Part shown: in pieces, positions 23,055 to 33,799 of the stretch | How the letters are laid out: each line of letters starts with the position of its first letter | How positions within the stretch are numbered: position 1 is the stretch's first letter | Assembly: GCA_944989445.1 (NCBI GenBank) | Contig: CALYLW010000547.1 | Location: 310,001-374,000, forward strand | Direction: 5' to 3' | Length of the DNA stretch: 64,000 nt | From: Ampullaceana balthica | Taxonomy: Eukaryota > Mollusca > Gastropoda > Lymnaeidae | Translations under genes and position numbers: made by a program | Notes under the pieces: generated by a model | What the model was told of the DNA's origin: nothing | The model's database searches: none | What the model saw: the letters and a program-made list of their open reading frames with translations, nothing else

Positions 23055-23250
23055 CCGTGCTTCTCAAAGTGGTGGTCCGAGGACCGGTGTCGGTCCGTGG
23101 GCCATCCGATGCCGGTCCGCAGAACCGCAGAAGATACCAAGAAAGGACATTTCGCTACCACGTCAGTACAGGGAAAATAGTTAACCGGTCTCTGTTGCAA
23201 TGGAAATAATTCCTGCCGGACCGCAATACTAAAAAGTTTGAGAAGCACTG
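23055..23250. mobile_element. hAT-type MITE (196 bp), perfect 8-bp TSD
   Basis: The ends CCGTGCTTCTCAAAGT and, at the right, AAGTTTGAGAAGCACTG are inverted. ATATAGAG flanks both sides exactly (23047-23054 and 23251-23258). The CCGGTCCG-rich interior resembles other hAT MITEs, including the partial one at 29859. Confidence 0.9.
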
Positions 23251-23258
23251 ATATAGAG

Positions 23259-24023
23259 AATGTAAAATATCGTGGGGAGGTAATGAAGAGTATAATGGTC
23301 AAATCCTCAAAGAAATGTAAGTTTTTAAGGATGATGTATGATTGAGAGTTCTGGGTGGACATACACGAATTGAACCTGGTATACGGCATACGTGCTGCAA
23401 GGAGCTGACCACCATATAGTAACTGACAACCCGACATGTTGGTGACCTAGCGTTAACATGACCATTTAGTAACTGACAACCCGACATGTTGTGACCTAGT
23501 GGTAACAACGACCTGTGAACGGAGGAGTGAAGAGTGTAACGTCCTTTCTCACACCTACTGCCAAACAGTGGCTGGTAGTAGTTTATCAGTGTCACGCGAG
23601 GTGAGAGTTCACAAGGTCACAACTGACAGCAGGCGAGACAAGAATGATTGTTACACAGAGAGGCGCGGCGTTTTGGGACCTCGTCCCCACCTCGTTAGTC
23701 AAGTCATCACCATTGGAACAACACCGACCTTACTGGTACTTAGGACTGAATCAAACCTCGAGGGCGATGTCATGGAACTACTCAAGAGTTGTGTGTACAA
23801 TGATAACGAGGAATAAATACTCATACAAGTCATCAAACATTCGATCATTGGTGAGACAAGAGCCCAAAGTCCATCGTCTGACCAGCATGACCGTCCAGCT
23901 TGACCGTCCAGCTTGACCGTCCAGCTTGACCGTCCAGTTGCACAATGGAAAGTGAGAAGACTGATACCATCAACACTCGACCTCTCCCATCTATTCAATA
24001 TAAGTTGGAGAAACAACTACCTT
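23259..24023. other. Intron stretch with a 13-bp tetraplicate
   Basis: TTGACCGTCCAGC repeats about four times at 23888-23938. A duplicate AGTAACTGACAACCCGACAT occurs near 23420 and 23470. No exon recognised. Confidence 0.5.
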
Positions 24024-24365
24024 GGTTTGAGAGTATGGAAATATCATCTATTCTGGTGGTTTGAGAGTATGGAAATATCATCTATTCTGGTGGTTTGAGA
24101 GTATGGAAATATCATCTATTCTGGTGGTTTGAGAGTATGGAAATATCATCTATTCTGGTGGTTTGAGAGTATGGAAATATAATCTATTCTGGTGGTTTGA
24201 GAGTATGGAAATATCATCTATTCTGGTGGTTTGAGAGTATGGAAATATCATCTATTCTGGTGGTTTGAGAGTATGGAAATATCATCTATTCTGGTGGTTT
24301 GAGAGTATGGAAATATCATCTATTCTGGTGGTTTGAGAGTATGGAGATATCAATCAACTATTCTG
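24024..24365. repeat. 34-bp minisatellite, about 10 copies
   Basis: The unit contains TTCTGGTGGTTTGAGAGTAT and GGAAATATCATCTA. The last two copies are diverged. Confidence 0.95.
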
Positions 24366-25257
24366 GTGGTTTAGCAGTATGGAAATATCATCGTCTCTGT
24401 CTGTAGCACCTAACAACATGCCTCAACTCATGCACCCATGTCGGAGTCTCTGACGCGGGCAGTTGTTACCTTGAGAGCTGATGAGAAACAGAAACTTCAA
24501 CTTACTTCATGGGATGGGCTCAGGAGAGATAACCCAAGAAAATACAAGTCCAACGGGTCGCCTGCCTTGATAAGCTGTACTCAATATTGAACCAGATGGG
24601 CAGGACTTTTTGACTTTCTCAACAAACTAAGCACAGCCACCCCCCCCCCTAATAACACATGATACACCCGTAAAATCTACCTTTAATCTCAAACTCACTC
24701 GTTATCCCCCCCACTCCCACATACAGACGCCCGCCACCCTCCCCCATCATAAACTGATATGTTCCCACCCTACACCATACCGTCCCCGTTATGCCTGTAC
24801 TTTCCCACCAACACCACTTCCCCTCCCTGGGAGCTATGTAGGTTATAAACTTGTTGGCACAGTTCCCTAACCCACCCCTTCCCTTAAGTGCCGTGGCTCG
24901 GGGGTCCCCCAGCTCCACTCCCCAACCCGTTCTCCTCTATATTTATCGTCCCACTCTATAAAACAAGTTATAACGGCTTACACATAAACAAGTGACTATT
25001 CAAATTTCAGCCCGCCTATTTTAAGATCCCCTGTGCTTAAATGTTAGCTATAGAGCGCGTGCATTCACAGCCCCACGTGCCTTGGCACACCGCCTGATAG
25101 TGTGACACGCCAACATTCTACCTGCAGACCTGCCCAAGTCAATCCTGTGGGACCTCCTCACCTCTAACCCCAGGACTACACATGCATCAATATCGTGTTC
25201 TACTTTTTCTGTCTGCACCATCCATTCATACAGACAGTTGTAGGATACAACCAGACC
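24366..25257. other. Intron stretch with a C-rich segment
   Basis: 24635-24960 is strongly C-rich and G-poor on the plus strand, with several C homopolymers. No exon or element end recognised. Confidence 0.5.
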
Positions 25258-25608
25258 TCTTGGAGCAAGCAATGCCCCACTCTTGTCTACAGTCTTGGAA
25301 CAAGAAATGCCCCACCCTTGTCTACAATCTTGGAACAAGCAATGCCCCACCCTTGTCCACAATCTTGGAACAAGCAATGCCCCACCCTTGTCTACAATCT
25401 TGGAACAAGCAATGCCCCACGCTTGTCCACAATTTTGGAACAAGCAATGCCCCACCCTTGTCTGCAATGTGGGAACAAGCAATGTCCCACCCTTGAGTAC
25501 ATTCTGGGAACAAGCAATGCCCCACCCTTGTCTACAATCTGGGAACAAGCAATGCCCCACCCTTGTCTACAATCTGGGAACAAGCAATGCCCCACCCTTG
25601 TCTACAAC
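25258..25608. repeat. 35-bp minisatellite, about 10 copies
   Basis: The unit contains TTGGAACAAGCAATGCCCCA and CCCTTGTCTACAATC. It is open in several frames on both strands; these frames are not believed. Confidence 0.95.
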
Positions 25609-26454
25609 CTGGAAACATGCAAAGTCCCTACAGACGGCTATTAAAGATGGTTCAAATAAAATATAAGTAAAGAAATTGACAACTTGGGGAAAGTTTATTT
25701 CTGGCAAAACATGTGTCCGACAAAAATATTAGTCCAAAATACATGTATAGATTTGGAGAGTGGGGGGTGTATTAATGTTTTACAATGTCAAGAATGCTTT
25801 CTCCTGAAAGTAACTCAAATCAAACCATGTAATACAATGTTTCCTGAACTCTCCTGCTGATACCTCCAAGCTGGCTAAGAAGGACCGCGATTAGAAGGAC
25901 AGCGATTAGAAGGACAGCGATTAGAAGGACAGTAGAACTAATAATATTTGACATTATGAAATTGCTTTAAACAATTTACAACTCTTCATACAAGTCAATT
26001 CAATGCCAATAATTTTACCACAGGAAATAAATTTAGAAGGCATATGCATTTCTCCCATCAACGTTTTGATCACATTGTAACATGTGCATCAAGGAATAGC
26101 AACGTTCCGGCACAAGAGGAATGCGTGTTTAGCTAAAAGCTGGCTATGAAATATGATACACAGACATCCCTATAAGCCAGCACTAATCCTAAAAGCCAGG
26201 AAGGGCTACTGCACTTTCTCACACACCGCGGGTGATGGATGGTCGGACGTTACAAAGATAATGTTCAATCTTGTCAAAGGGAGGGCTGGGGGAGACGGGG
26301 TGCACACTTGAGATGTCAGATAAGGTTTGTGACGTCAGGTGTTGACGTAGTAAGAATCAGACAAATCGCCAGGTCACAGATCAATTAATGATCTTCATTT
26401 CAACTGTGGCATCTGTACAAACACTTCCTGGGAGTCTGATATCATGGTAGTTCG
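25609..26454. other. Intron stretch with a 16-bp tetraplicate
   Basis: AGCGATTAGAAGGAC repeats at 25879-25932. Otherwise nothing recognised. Confidence 0.5.
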
Positions 26455-26890
26455 ATAGGTCAGGGTGTTTGATAGGTCAGGGTGTTTGATAGGTCAGGGT
26501 GTTTGATAGGTCAGGGTGTTTGATAGGTCAGGGTGTTCGATAGGCCAGGGTGTTCGATAGGCCAGGGTGTTCGATAGGTCAGGGTGTTCGATAGGTCAGG
26601 GTGTTTGATAGGTCAGGGTGTTTGATAGGTCAGGGTGTTTGATAGGTCAGGGTGTTCGATAGGCCAGGGTGTTCGATAGGTCAGGGTGTTCGATAGGTCA
26701 GGGTGTTTGATAGGTCAGGGTGTTTGATAGGTCAGGGTGTTCGATAGGCCAGGGTGTTCGATAGGCCAGGGTGTTCGATAAGTCAGGGTGCTTGATAGGT
26801 CAGGGTGTTTGATAGGTCAGGGTGTTTGATAGGTCAGGGTGTTTGATAGGTCAGGGTGTTTGATAGGTCAGAGTGTTTGATAGGTCAGGG
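26455..26890. repeat. 17-bp minisatellite, about 26 copies, with variant blocks
   Basis: The unit is TTTGATAGGTCAGGGTG. Variants TTC for TTT and GCC for GTC are not scattered but occur in runs (see findings). Confidence 0.95.
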
Positions 26891-27029
26891 TAACTTGACG
26901 GGGAGCGGGGGAGTGATGGGGTGGTCCTAGGATGTGGCTCATACCGTGTGTTGTGTTGTGGTTGTTGGGGGGGGGGTAGAACAAAAGAGAAATTGGTTAC
27001 AGTTAACAGAGGGTAGATCATGGGAGGTA

Positions 27030-27289
27030 GGTTTAACTCAGAGGGTTGAACTTGGTGTTATGATGCACAGTGTGTTTGGTGGGTTTAACTCAGAGGGTTG
27101 AACTTGGTGTTATGATGCACAGTGTGTTTGGTAGGTTTAACTCAGAGGGTTGAACTTGGTGTTATGATGCACAGTGTGTTTGGTGGGTTTAACTCAGAGG
27201 GTTGAACTTGGTGTTATGATGCACAGTGTGTTTGGTAGGTTTAACTCAGAAGGTTGAACTTGGTGTTATGATGCACAACGTGTTTGGAA
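27030..27289. repeat. 52-bp tandem repeat, 5 copies
   Basis: GGTTTAACTCAGAGGGTTGA recurs at 27030, 27082, 27134, 27186 and 27238. Confidence 0.95.
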
Positions 27290-27734
27290 TGGAGTCGTTG
27301 TTCAGACCTATGTACGACAATGACAAGCCAAAGTGTGATGGTGGTCATGTCGGTAGCTACCACTGGAAATGGGATTAATTTGAGTGAAGGCCCATCATTA
27401 GTAGAGCCGCAAGTCTTTGTGAGAGACACGTTGCTACAAGGCGGAGTTTTCCGCTCAGTCCTTACTTGTACATACCAGACAAAAGAAACAACATCAACAA
27501 GAGGTGAAGTACAATAACACGCCGTATAGCAGACAACTCAAGACTAAACTCAGCAGCTGAGATAATCCGTGTTTACATTACCTTCACCGTCACAATAACA
27601 AATCATACTTAATACTTGAAAACAGTGGAATTTGCTTGTATTGTTGATTCTACATAATTACGTTTATTTTGTTTTATTTTTAACGATTTAATAGTTCTCC
27701 ACATATGAATTTTGTTTATGGAATATGTAAAGTG
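27290..27734. other. Intron stretch without recognised features
   Basis: No exon or element end recognised. Confidence 0.5.
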
Positions 27735-28651
27735 CAGTGGCGTCACTAGGGGGGTGCGGTGGGGGCGGGCCGCCCCTGGTGACACCATCAGGGGGGTGAC
27801 ACCAAAATCTAAAATGTTACTGATACTGTATACAATTTTATGTCAAAAAAGGAGATGACTAAATTTTTTCTCCTAGGAAAAAATACGAAATGCAATGTTA
27901 AATAAGTTAAACGCGAAAACTTATTAATAAAATAATTAATATCAGTTAACATACAATTATATAAAAGTCACAACAAAAGTAAGCCAATTTACACTTAAAT
28001 TTTGGACACGTTCAAAAGATAGACGATTTTTTTCTTAATATTAATAAATGTTCTTAAAGTTTGACAGACAAGAATCAACCTTAAAAAATATCATTCAATA
28101 AAGTAATAAACTAACTTTTTTTAGTTCAAGGCTTGTCTGACATGTTAGGAACATTGTGCTTTTTTAAATTTGTGTCACTTTTCATTAAAGAGGGCGCGAT
28201 GAAAGAGCGACGACAAATGGGTGCAAACATAAGAGCTCTATACATCGTTGGTAGTCCATCTTGAAACATTAGCATCTATTTGAACAATCGCCTCCAATCT
28301 TCATCTGCACTCTTTTTTTGTGTGACATGTTACGGGTCAACATCACGAAATTAATTACATGTGTAGTAAGTTACACTAAGACAACAATTTAAAGAAGACA
28401 AATTACAAAATGTGTCGCATTCACAGTGGCGTTATTAGGGGAATGCGAGGGGGGGGCGGACCGCACCAGGTGACACCATCACAAGGGATGACACCAAAAT
28501 GTAAAATTATGTATATTCCCGTTATTTAGCACTGTAAGACTCGGAGGAGTTCTATGGGTTAAGTCGGGAGGGGGGTGACAGCATGAGCTACCGCCCCGGG
28601 TGACACCATGAGCTACCGCCCTGAGTGACACCAACCCTAGTGACGCCTCTG
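27735..28651. mobile_element. hAT-type element (917 bp) with an inner end copy
   Basis: The left end CAGTGGCGTCACTAGGG and the right end CCCTAGTGACGCCTCTG are near-exact inverted repeats. The flanks GTAAAGTG (27727-27734) and ATAAAGTG (28652-28659) match at 7 of 8. A second left end, CAGTGGCGTTATTAGGGG, sits at about 28425, so either a related copy inserted inside or the end was duplicated. GGTGACACCA motifs repeat in the sub-terminal regions. No intact transposase seen. Confidence 0.8.
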
Positions 28652-28659
28652 ATAAAGTG

Positions 28660-29295
28660 TACAAAAAAATTTTTATTTAGGAAAAATTCAGACTACCAAT
28701 GTTAAAAGCAGAACAATCAAATTGCTTGGGTATTGTGCACTTTCCTTGTCTCAATTTGATATGTTCTCCAACTCAAACAAACATGAAATGATACAACTGA
28801 TAACTTGTACCCCACTAAACATACTCTGTCAGGTGTGCAGATACATTTTTAAAGAACAATTTACCATGCAGTAATTGAAAAAAAAGGAAAATAAAGAATG
28901 AAATTAACCTGATCCTTTATCAAGAGCCAAATAATATGTATGTATATATATTGTAGACATTGATAAAATAATCGTATGTCACACACCAACATTCACAGCA
29001 CGTTTAGAGAGAACCACTGGTCGCTTATAATACACCACTTGGATATTGGATCCTTTAATTTAAGGATGGTTACTTTGATTTAACATCTCACACTCAACTA
29101 TTTCCACAGTTCCATTAGGAATGATATCCTAATGGTGAAATATGACGTCATGTGCCAATGTCCTGTCACTCAGTGTGTCTGTTTGAGTCATAAGTCTGTT
29201 TGAGATCAATGTTAAGTCCTATGTATCCTAACCATTGCATACATCTATGTAATAAGACTTACATCCCATGCAGCTAGCTATGTGATAAGACTTAC
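28660..29295. other. Intron start after Smurf exon C
   Basis: Contains the duplicated donor region (29245-29300, see findings). Otherwise AT-rich with no element recognised. Confidence 0.5.
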
Positions 29296-29300
29296 ATCCC
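29245..29300 (-). promoter_or_regulatory. Duplicated 5' splice site of Smurf exon C
   Basis: 23 bp at 29278-29300 recur at 29245-29267 with one mismatch. Each copy contains GGGAT|GTAAGTCTTAT on the minus strand. The distal donor would add 33 nt, encoding CKSYHIASCMG, with no stop. Confidence 0.7.
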
Positions 29301-29429
29301 GTATCCTTGAGTTGGTGAATAGCGTTGGACATAATCCGAACACATCCAAGGAAGCCTGCTCCTTGTTTCTTGTGGATCTTCTTGTGGTTCCACAAACTGA
29401 TGGTGATGGAATCTGTGTGGCCCACAAAC
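29296..29429 (-). CDS. Smurf: Smurf exon C, C2 domain C-terminal half (134 bp)
   Basis: The acceptor is CATTAG and the proximal donor is GGAT|GTAAGT at 29295-29294. The exon encodes FVGHTDSITISLWNHKK, then IHKKQGAGFLGCVRI, then MSNAIHQLKDTG, very close to SMURF C2 domains. It begins in phase 2 and ends in phase 1 (a T that joins TT of exon D to form Phe). A 23-bp sequence containing this donor recurs 33 bp downstream with one mismatch, so a second GTAAGT donor at 29262-29261 stays in frame (see findings). The proximal donor is chosen because it gives the family-consistent DTG-F-QRLDL join. Confidence 0.95.
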
Positions 29430-29453
29430 CTAATGGATAGCCAAAATAAAGTG

Positions 29454-29661
29454 GGTTAGATAATGATGGTATGGCTGTCTATCAAAGTCAGATATAATGT
29501 CAATGGTTAGATAATGATGGTATGGCTGTCTATCAAAGTCAGATATAATGTCAATGGTTAGATAATGATGGTATGGCTGTCTATCAAAGTCAGATATAAT
29601 GTCAATGGTTAGATAATGATGGTATGGCTGTCTATCAAAGTCAGATCTAATGTCAATGGTG
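29454..29661. repeat. 51-bp tandem repeat, 4 copies
   Basis: TTAGATAATGATGGTATGGC recurs every 51 bp, starting only about 25 bp upstream of the exon C acceptor. Confidence 0.9.
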
Positions 29662-29858
29662 TCCAACAACGTCAGATAAGGATAGCAATGGTGTCTAACA
29701 CATCTGTCATATAAAGATGGCATTGGTGTCGAACAACGTCAGAAAAGGATAGCATTAGTGTCAAACAACATAAAAAAACAAAAAAACTTTCATGTCACTC
29801 AAAGACTCATGACAACTCCGTCATCTCATACAAACCATTGGGTCGCTATAGTCCAGTT

Positions 29859-30043
29859 CAGTGATACTCAAAGCTGTGGTCTGCGGACCGGTGCCGGTCC
29901 GCATAAATAATTTTCAAGAAAGGAAAGAATAATATAATTATGATCTTCTATTTGCAGCCACTAATACTAAACCTAAAAACATATTAATTTTTCGACAATA
30001 AGAACATAAAATGAAACAAAATAAATTAAAATAAATACTATTA
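29859..30043. mobile_element. Left part of a hAT-type MITE, right end not found
   Basis: CAGTGATACTCAAAGCTGTG followed by GTCTGCGGACCGGTGCCGGT resembles the end of the MITE at 23055-23250. No matching right end is seen before the SINE, so it is probably truncated. Confidence 0.5.
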
Positions 30044-30052
30044 ATTTCAATA

Positions 30053-30214
30053 GGGGCGCGGTGGTCTAGCGGTAGCGCGCTGGCAAGGCCCCCAGGGCAT
30101 TGTGCTAGCCATACAATCCCTTGCTCATTGGTGGCTCAATTAAACTTGTGAACGCTACTTCACTTGCCCTATAGGCCGTCATAGCCTGAAAAGGTGTTAT
30201 TATTATTATTATTG
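30053..30214 (+). mobile_element. tRNA-derived SINE with target duplication
   Basis: It starts GGGGCGCGGTGGTCTAGCGG, with the A-box TGGTCTAGCGG at 30062-30072, like many tRNA-headed SINEs. It ends in an ATT microsatellite tail. ATTTCAATA flanks both sides (30044-30052, 30215-30223). The B box is not clear. It is not a functional tRNA: no cloverleaf. Confidence 0.8.
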
Positions 30215-30422
30215 ATTTCAATAATTATTAATTATAATTCTTTAATTTTATTTTTAAAGTGTTAATTTGAAATACATGCGGGTTTTGAACTGGCCCAAAC
30301 ATTAAAAATAGAACTTAAAGATTTCTTACACCAGCATTTGAACCTGCCGACTGCTTATGTAAAGAAACAAAATAATGGGCTGAAAATATCATATATATAC
30401 AATGTAAACCCCCCTCAATTAT

Positions 30423-30773
30423 TAGGGATGTGACGAAGTTCGACGTTTTTTTAACAAATTCGAATCCGACTGATTTTTTTTTAAAATTCCATCGGATTCG
30501 AATTTGAAAAATTACTGTTTTCAGATCAAACACGACAGTAGAAATCGTAACTAAAATTTAAAAACCTAGAGACTTTCGAAAACCCGAAATAAAGAAAACA
30601 GATAAAACTAAACTCCTGGACCCTTACTCAGCTGTCAATAGATTACACCTTGGTATACCCCCTTTTAGCCAAGTGTTGACCAAATCCGCATCCGCATTCG
30701 AATCCGGCGGATTTATATTTGCCAAATCCGAATCCGACGGATGCGGATTTTCATCAGCTCCGTCACATCCCTA
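30423..30773. mobile_element. hAT-type MITE (351 bp)
   Basis: TAGGGATGTGACGAAGTTCG at the left and CTCCGTCACATCCCTA at the right are inverted. The flanks TCAATTAT and TGAATTAT match at 7 of 8. The interior is rich in AATCCGA/TCGGATT motifs, themselves inverted. Confidence 0.8.
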
Positions 30774-30780
30774 TGAATTA

Positions 30781-31365
30781 TCACTGACTCACTCATTCCG
30801 TAACGCTAAGGGATATCAATCTGCTTTTTTTTAAATTTAAAATATAGACTTAAAAATCATAATCATTTTGGTTTCCAGATTAACATTAAACACCCTCCAC
30901 ACTATTATTAATTGAACAATTTTATGCGTACGTTCCAAAAAAGTTATTTTTTTGTGCAGTACATTGTAATTTGGTGCCCTCCTTTCTAAAATTTCTCGCT
31001 GTAAAAAGATATTATATGACGTCATCGTTTTAGCTCATACATGTATTTTAATTTTGGAAAAGGGAACGATGTAAAAAGTGGATTTGAGGATTGTTAATTA
31101 TAAAATACTTTGTGTACATTTCAGGAATATTTTGTATTTATCGTACAAGGACAAGTTACTTGGGCTTTTGACCAAAAAACAAAGTGGGCGCCGTAGGTGC
31201 CCTACAACCCGTTTTATAAAATACTTCGTGTACATTTCAGGAAGTTTAATATTATGCATTTATCATACAAGGACAAGTTAGTTGGGCTTTTGAAAAAGGT
31301 GGGCGCCAAAGACGCCCTAAAGAAAGTGGGTGTCGCAGGCGCCACAGCGCCCCAGCACAACCTAG
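30781..31365 (+). mobile_element. Non-autonomous Helitron (candidate)
   Basis: The 3' end has a small hairpin GGCGCCACAGCGCC, then about ten bases and CTAG followed by T at 31366, the Helitron 3' signature. A TC start preceded by A is proposed at 30781 (TCACTGACTCACTCATTCCG). A segment with GAAAAGGGAACGATGTAAAA is shared with the Helitron at 56168-56797. A ~110-bp internal segment with ACAAGGACAAGTTA is duplicated (31099-31300). The 5' boundary is less sure than the 3'. Confidence 0.6.
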
Positions 31366-31708
31366 TCAAACTATATTTAAATGAACAGATTTATAATTTT
31401 TTTTTAATTTAAATATTTAGTAAATTTGAGTGAATGTTATAAATATTTAGTTAGTGTTCTTTTTTCAATTAAAAATTATAATTTACTTTTGATCACGTCA
31501 GTGTACAAACAGAATGAGTTGATTTATTTAAATTCTTAATGATAATTAGTCTTCATTTATTTCCATAGGTAGTCAATGGCAGATGATGGGGGATGAAAGA
31601 GATTAGTTCACTTCAATCTACTCAGGAAATAAAATGGTAGGACAGAATTATTATATACTTGTCCCCCAAACTCAAACATTAGATTTGCACTCCTGTATCC
31701 CAACACCT
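31366..31708. other. AT-rich intron stretch
   Basis: AT-rich, with no exon or element end recognised; perhaps the flank of the hAT relic that follows. Confidence 0.4.
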
Positions 31709-32123
31709 CAACGTGATATTTGTGGCAATGTTGTATCGAATGATGCAATGAAGCCCTCAAAACTTCAGAGGCATATTTTTCGAAATGAAGTTGAAGCGTG
31801 ATTATTTAAAAAGCCTTCAGAAACTACTCTTTGATTCATCACACATAAATAATTGTGCATTGAGAATAGCCGAGGCTAAAAAAATGTATATACATGTATA
31901 TACAATCGGTGAGGCCCTCATTGTACAATGCATTACGGATGTGTGTTTTGAAATGTCAGGTGAAACTGCGTCAAAGAAAGTAGACTGGATTCTACTCTCA
32001 AATGACAGAATATCGCGACGCATCTCCAATAGGGCTTGTGATATTGAGGTGCTGCCAATACCTGAAATGAGTTGGTATTGTACTCTGTATCTAGGTGAAT
32101 CCACAGACAGTTGGCCAGTCTGA
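31709..32123 (+). pseudogene. hAT transposase relic (BED finger plus N-terminal domain)
   Basis: One frame from 31709 reads CGNVVSNDAMKPSKLQRH, the BED zinc-finger signature of ZBED5-like hAT transposases, then stops. After a frameshift, 31785-32123 reads RIAEAKKMYIHVYTIGEAL, SNDRISRRISNRACDIE and LGESTDS, matching the region up to the first catalytic Asp (usually LDESTD; here Gly replaces Asp). The rest is missing and no terminal repeats were found. It is dead. It lies in the Smurf intron between exons B and C, antisense to the gene. Confidence 0.75.
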
Positions 32124-32801
32124 TGGTATATATTGGTGCAAGTCAAACTCTAGTCTTGATTAGCGTAATTCTCTTCTTTCAGGTCGGCCATAGCAAGACA
32201 TTCAACAATTACAGAAAGTTCAAATTTCAATTTTGCCAGGTTATTTCTAATAGCAATATTAAAAAAACCTGAACTGAACATATTACTTCACTTCTTTATT
32301 CACTTCATTGCCTCCCTATACAAGCACTAATTGATTACAGACTGTCTGTTCTCTGTCACAACTTCTTTTTTGAAGTACAGTATGCCTTTCCTTCCTGACC
32401 AAACTTCTCACTGTCAACTCACCCACTGGTCAGTATTACAATCTAGTTTTTAAACTCATGGATTTTATTTTAAGGGGCATTTAAAATTTAAAGCTATTCA
32501 TCATTTTTTTGCCTTCAATTGTTTTCAGACTTTCAAAATTCATTGGGAAAAATAAAATTGTGGTGGCAAGGTAAAGATATTTTACGTTTATTTATAGGTG
32601 GTAGACAATGGGTTCAAGATTAAAATGTATCTACAGCCAAATAGCAATCATCAAACATGTTAAGTTAATTTGAGTATTTTAGTAGCGGAAGTTTGACAAT
32701 CTTTCTTAGGACTACTAATTGGAACGGCAGCTGTCTTGTAATAAGAAATTCTGCGGGTCAATGTTGTCCTGTGACTTGTGGCCTAACTGACTTAGTACAG
32801 A
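32124..32801. other. Intron stretch without recognised features
   Basis: AT-rich; no element end, array or exon recognised. Confidence 0.5.
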
Positions 32802-33257
32802 GATGATTGGCAGATAAGCCAGAGACCACAAAAACGTATCCCAACATGATGATTGGCAGATAACCCAGACCACAAGAACGTATCCCAACATGATGATTGG
32901 CAGATAACCCAGACAACAAGAACGTATCCCAACATGTTGATTGGCAGATAAGCCAGAGACCACAAGAACGTATCCCAACATGTTGATTGGCAGATAACCC
33001 AGAGACCACAAGAACGTATCCCAACATGTTGATTGGCAGATAACCCAGAGACCACAAGAACGTATCCCAACATGTTGATTGGCTGATAACCCAGACCACA
33101 AGAACGTATCCCAACATGTTGATTGGCAGATAACCCAGAGACCACAAGAATGTATCCCAACATGTTGATTGGCAGATAACCCAGACCACAAGAACGTATC
33201 CCAACATGTTGATTGGCAGATAACCCAGACCACAAGAACGTATCCCAACATGTTGAC
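32802..33257. repeat. 43-46-bp minisatellite, about 10 copies
   Basis: Units share TTGATTGGCAGATAACCCAG and CGTATCCCAACATG; presence or absence of AGA accounts for the two lengths, and the first units carry ATGATTGG. Confidence 0.95.
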
Positions 33258-33799
33258 ATCATAATCAATCATCCCCCAAACCCCACCTGTCATATTTGTT
33301 CTACAGTCGACTTTGTTAGGCTGCAAGAGACGTCTTTAGAAATGGTCTGAAGCTTGTCTTATACTACTTCCATTGTAAACATAACATTCAGCTATTTTAG
33401 CCAGGTTTTCAGATTTTATTATTGTAATGAAACACATCGCTATTTGGCTTAATGCTCATGTCTGCTTTGATAACAGTACACCTGTAATAATCAACTCAAT
33501 ACAGCGTTAGACGTCTGTATAGTGTTAACTATTAGAACTGAAGAACAGGCCTGGGCAACTATGAGATGATCATAGAATCATAGCCACTCATTCATTCTAG
33601 CAGTCATCTAAAATCTCAGTTACTGAGTCCCCATGCCCTTAAGGAATAGTTGTGGCCCTTTTTCTTGCTACTGAGGTGTGTGTGCCGCTACGAAAATACG
33701 TGTTTAAACATGCAGTGGAAGCCATTTATCTGGACCTTGGTTAATTCGCAAACCATTTTTGAAAAAAAACGCTAACGTCTCACTTTGTCTTACCATGTT
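33258..33799. other. Intron stretch without recognised features
   Basis: Nothing recognised. Confidence 0.5.

Noticed and set aside
30053..30140. tRNA gene
   Set aside because: Only an A-box-like head is present; no cloverleaf or clear B box, and it has a SINE tail with target duplication.
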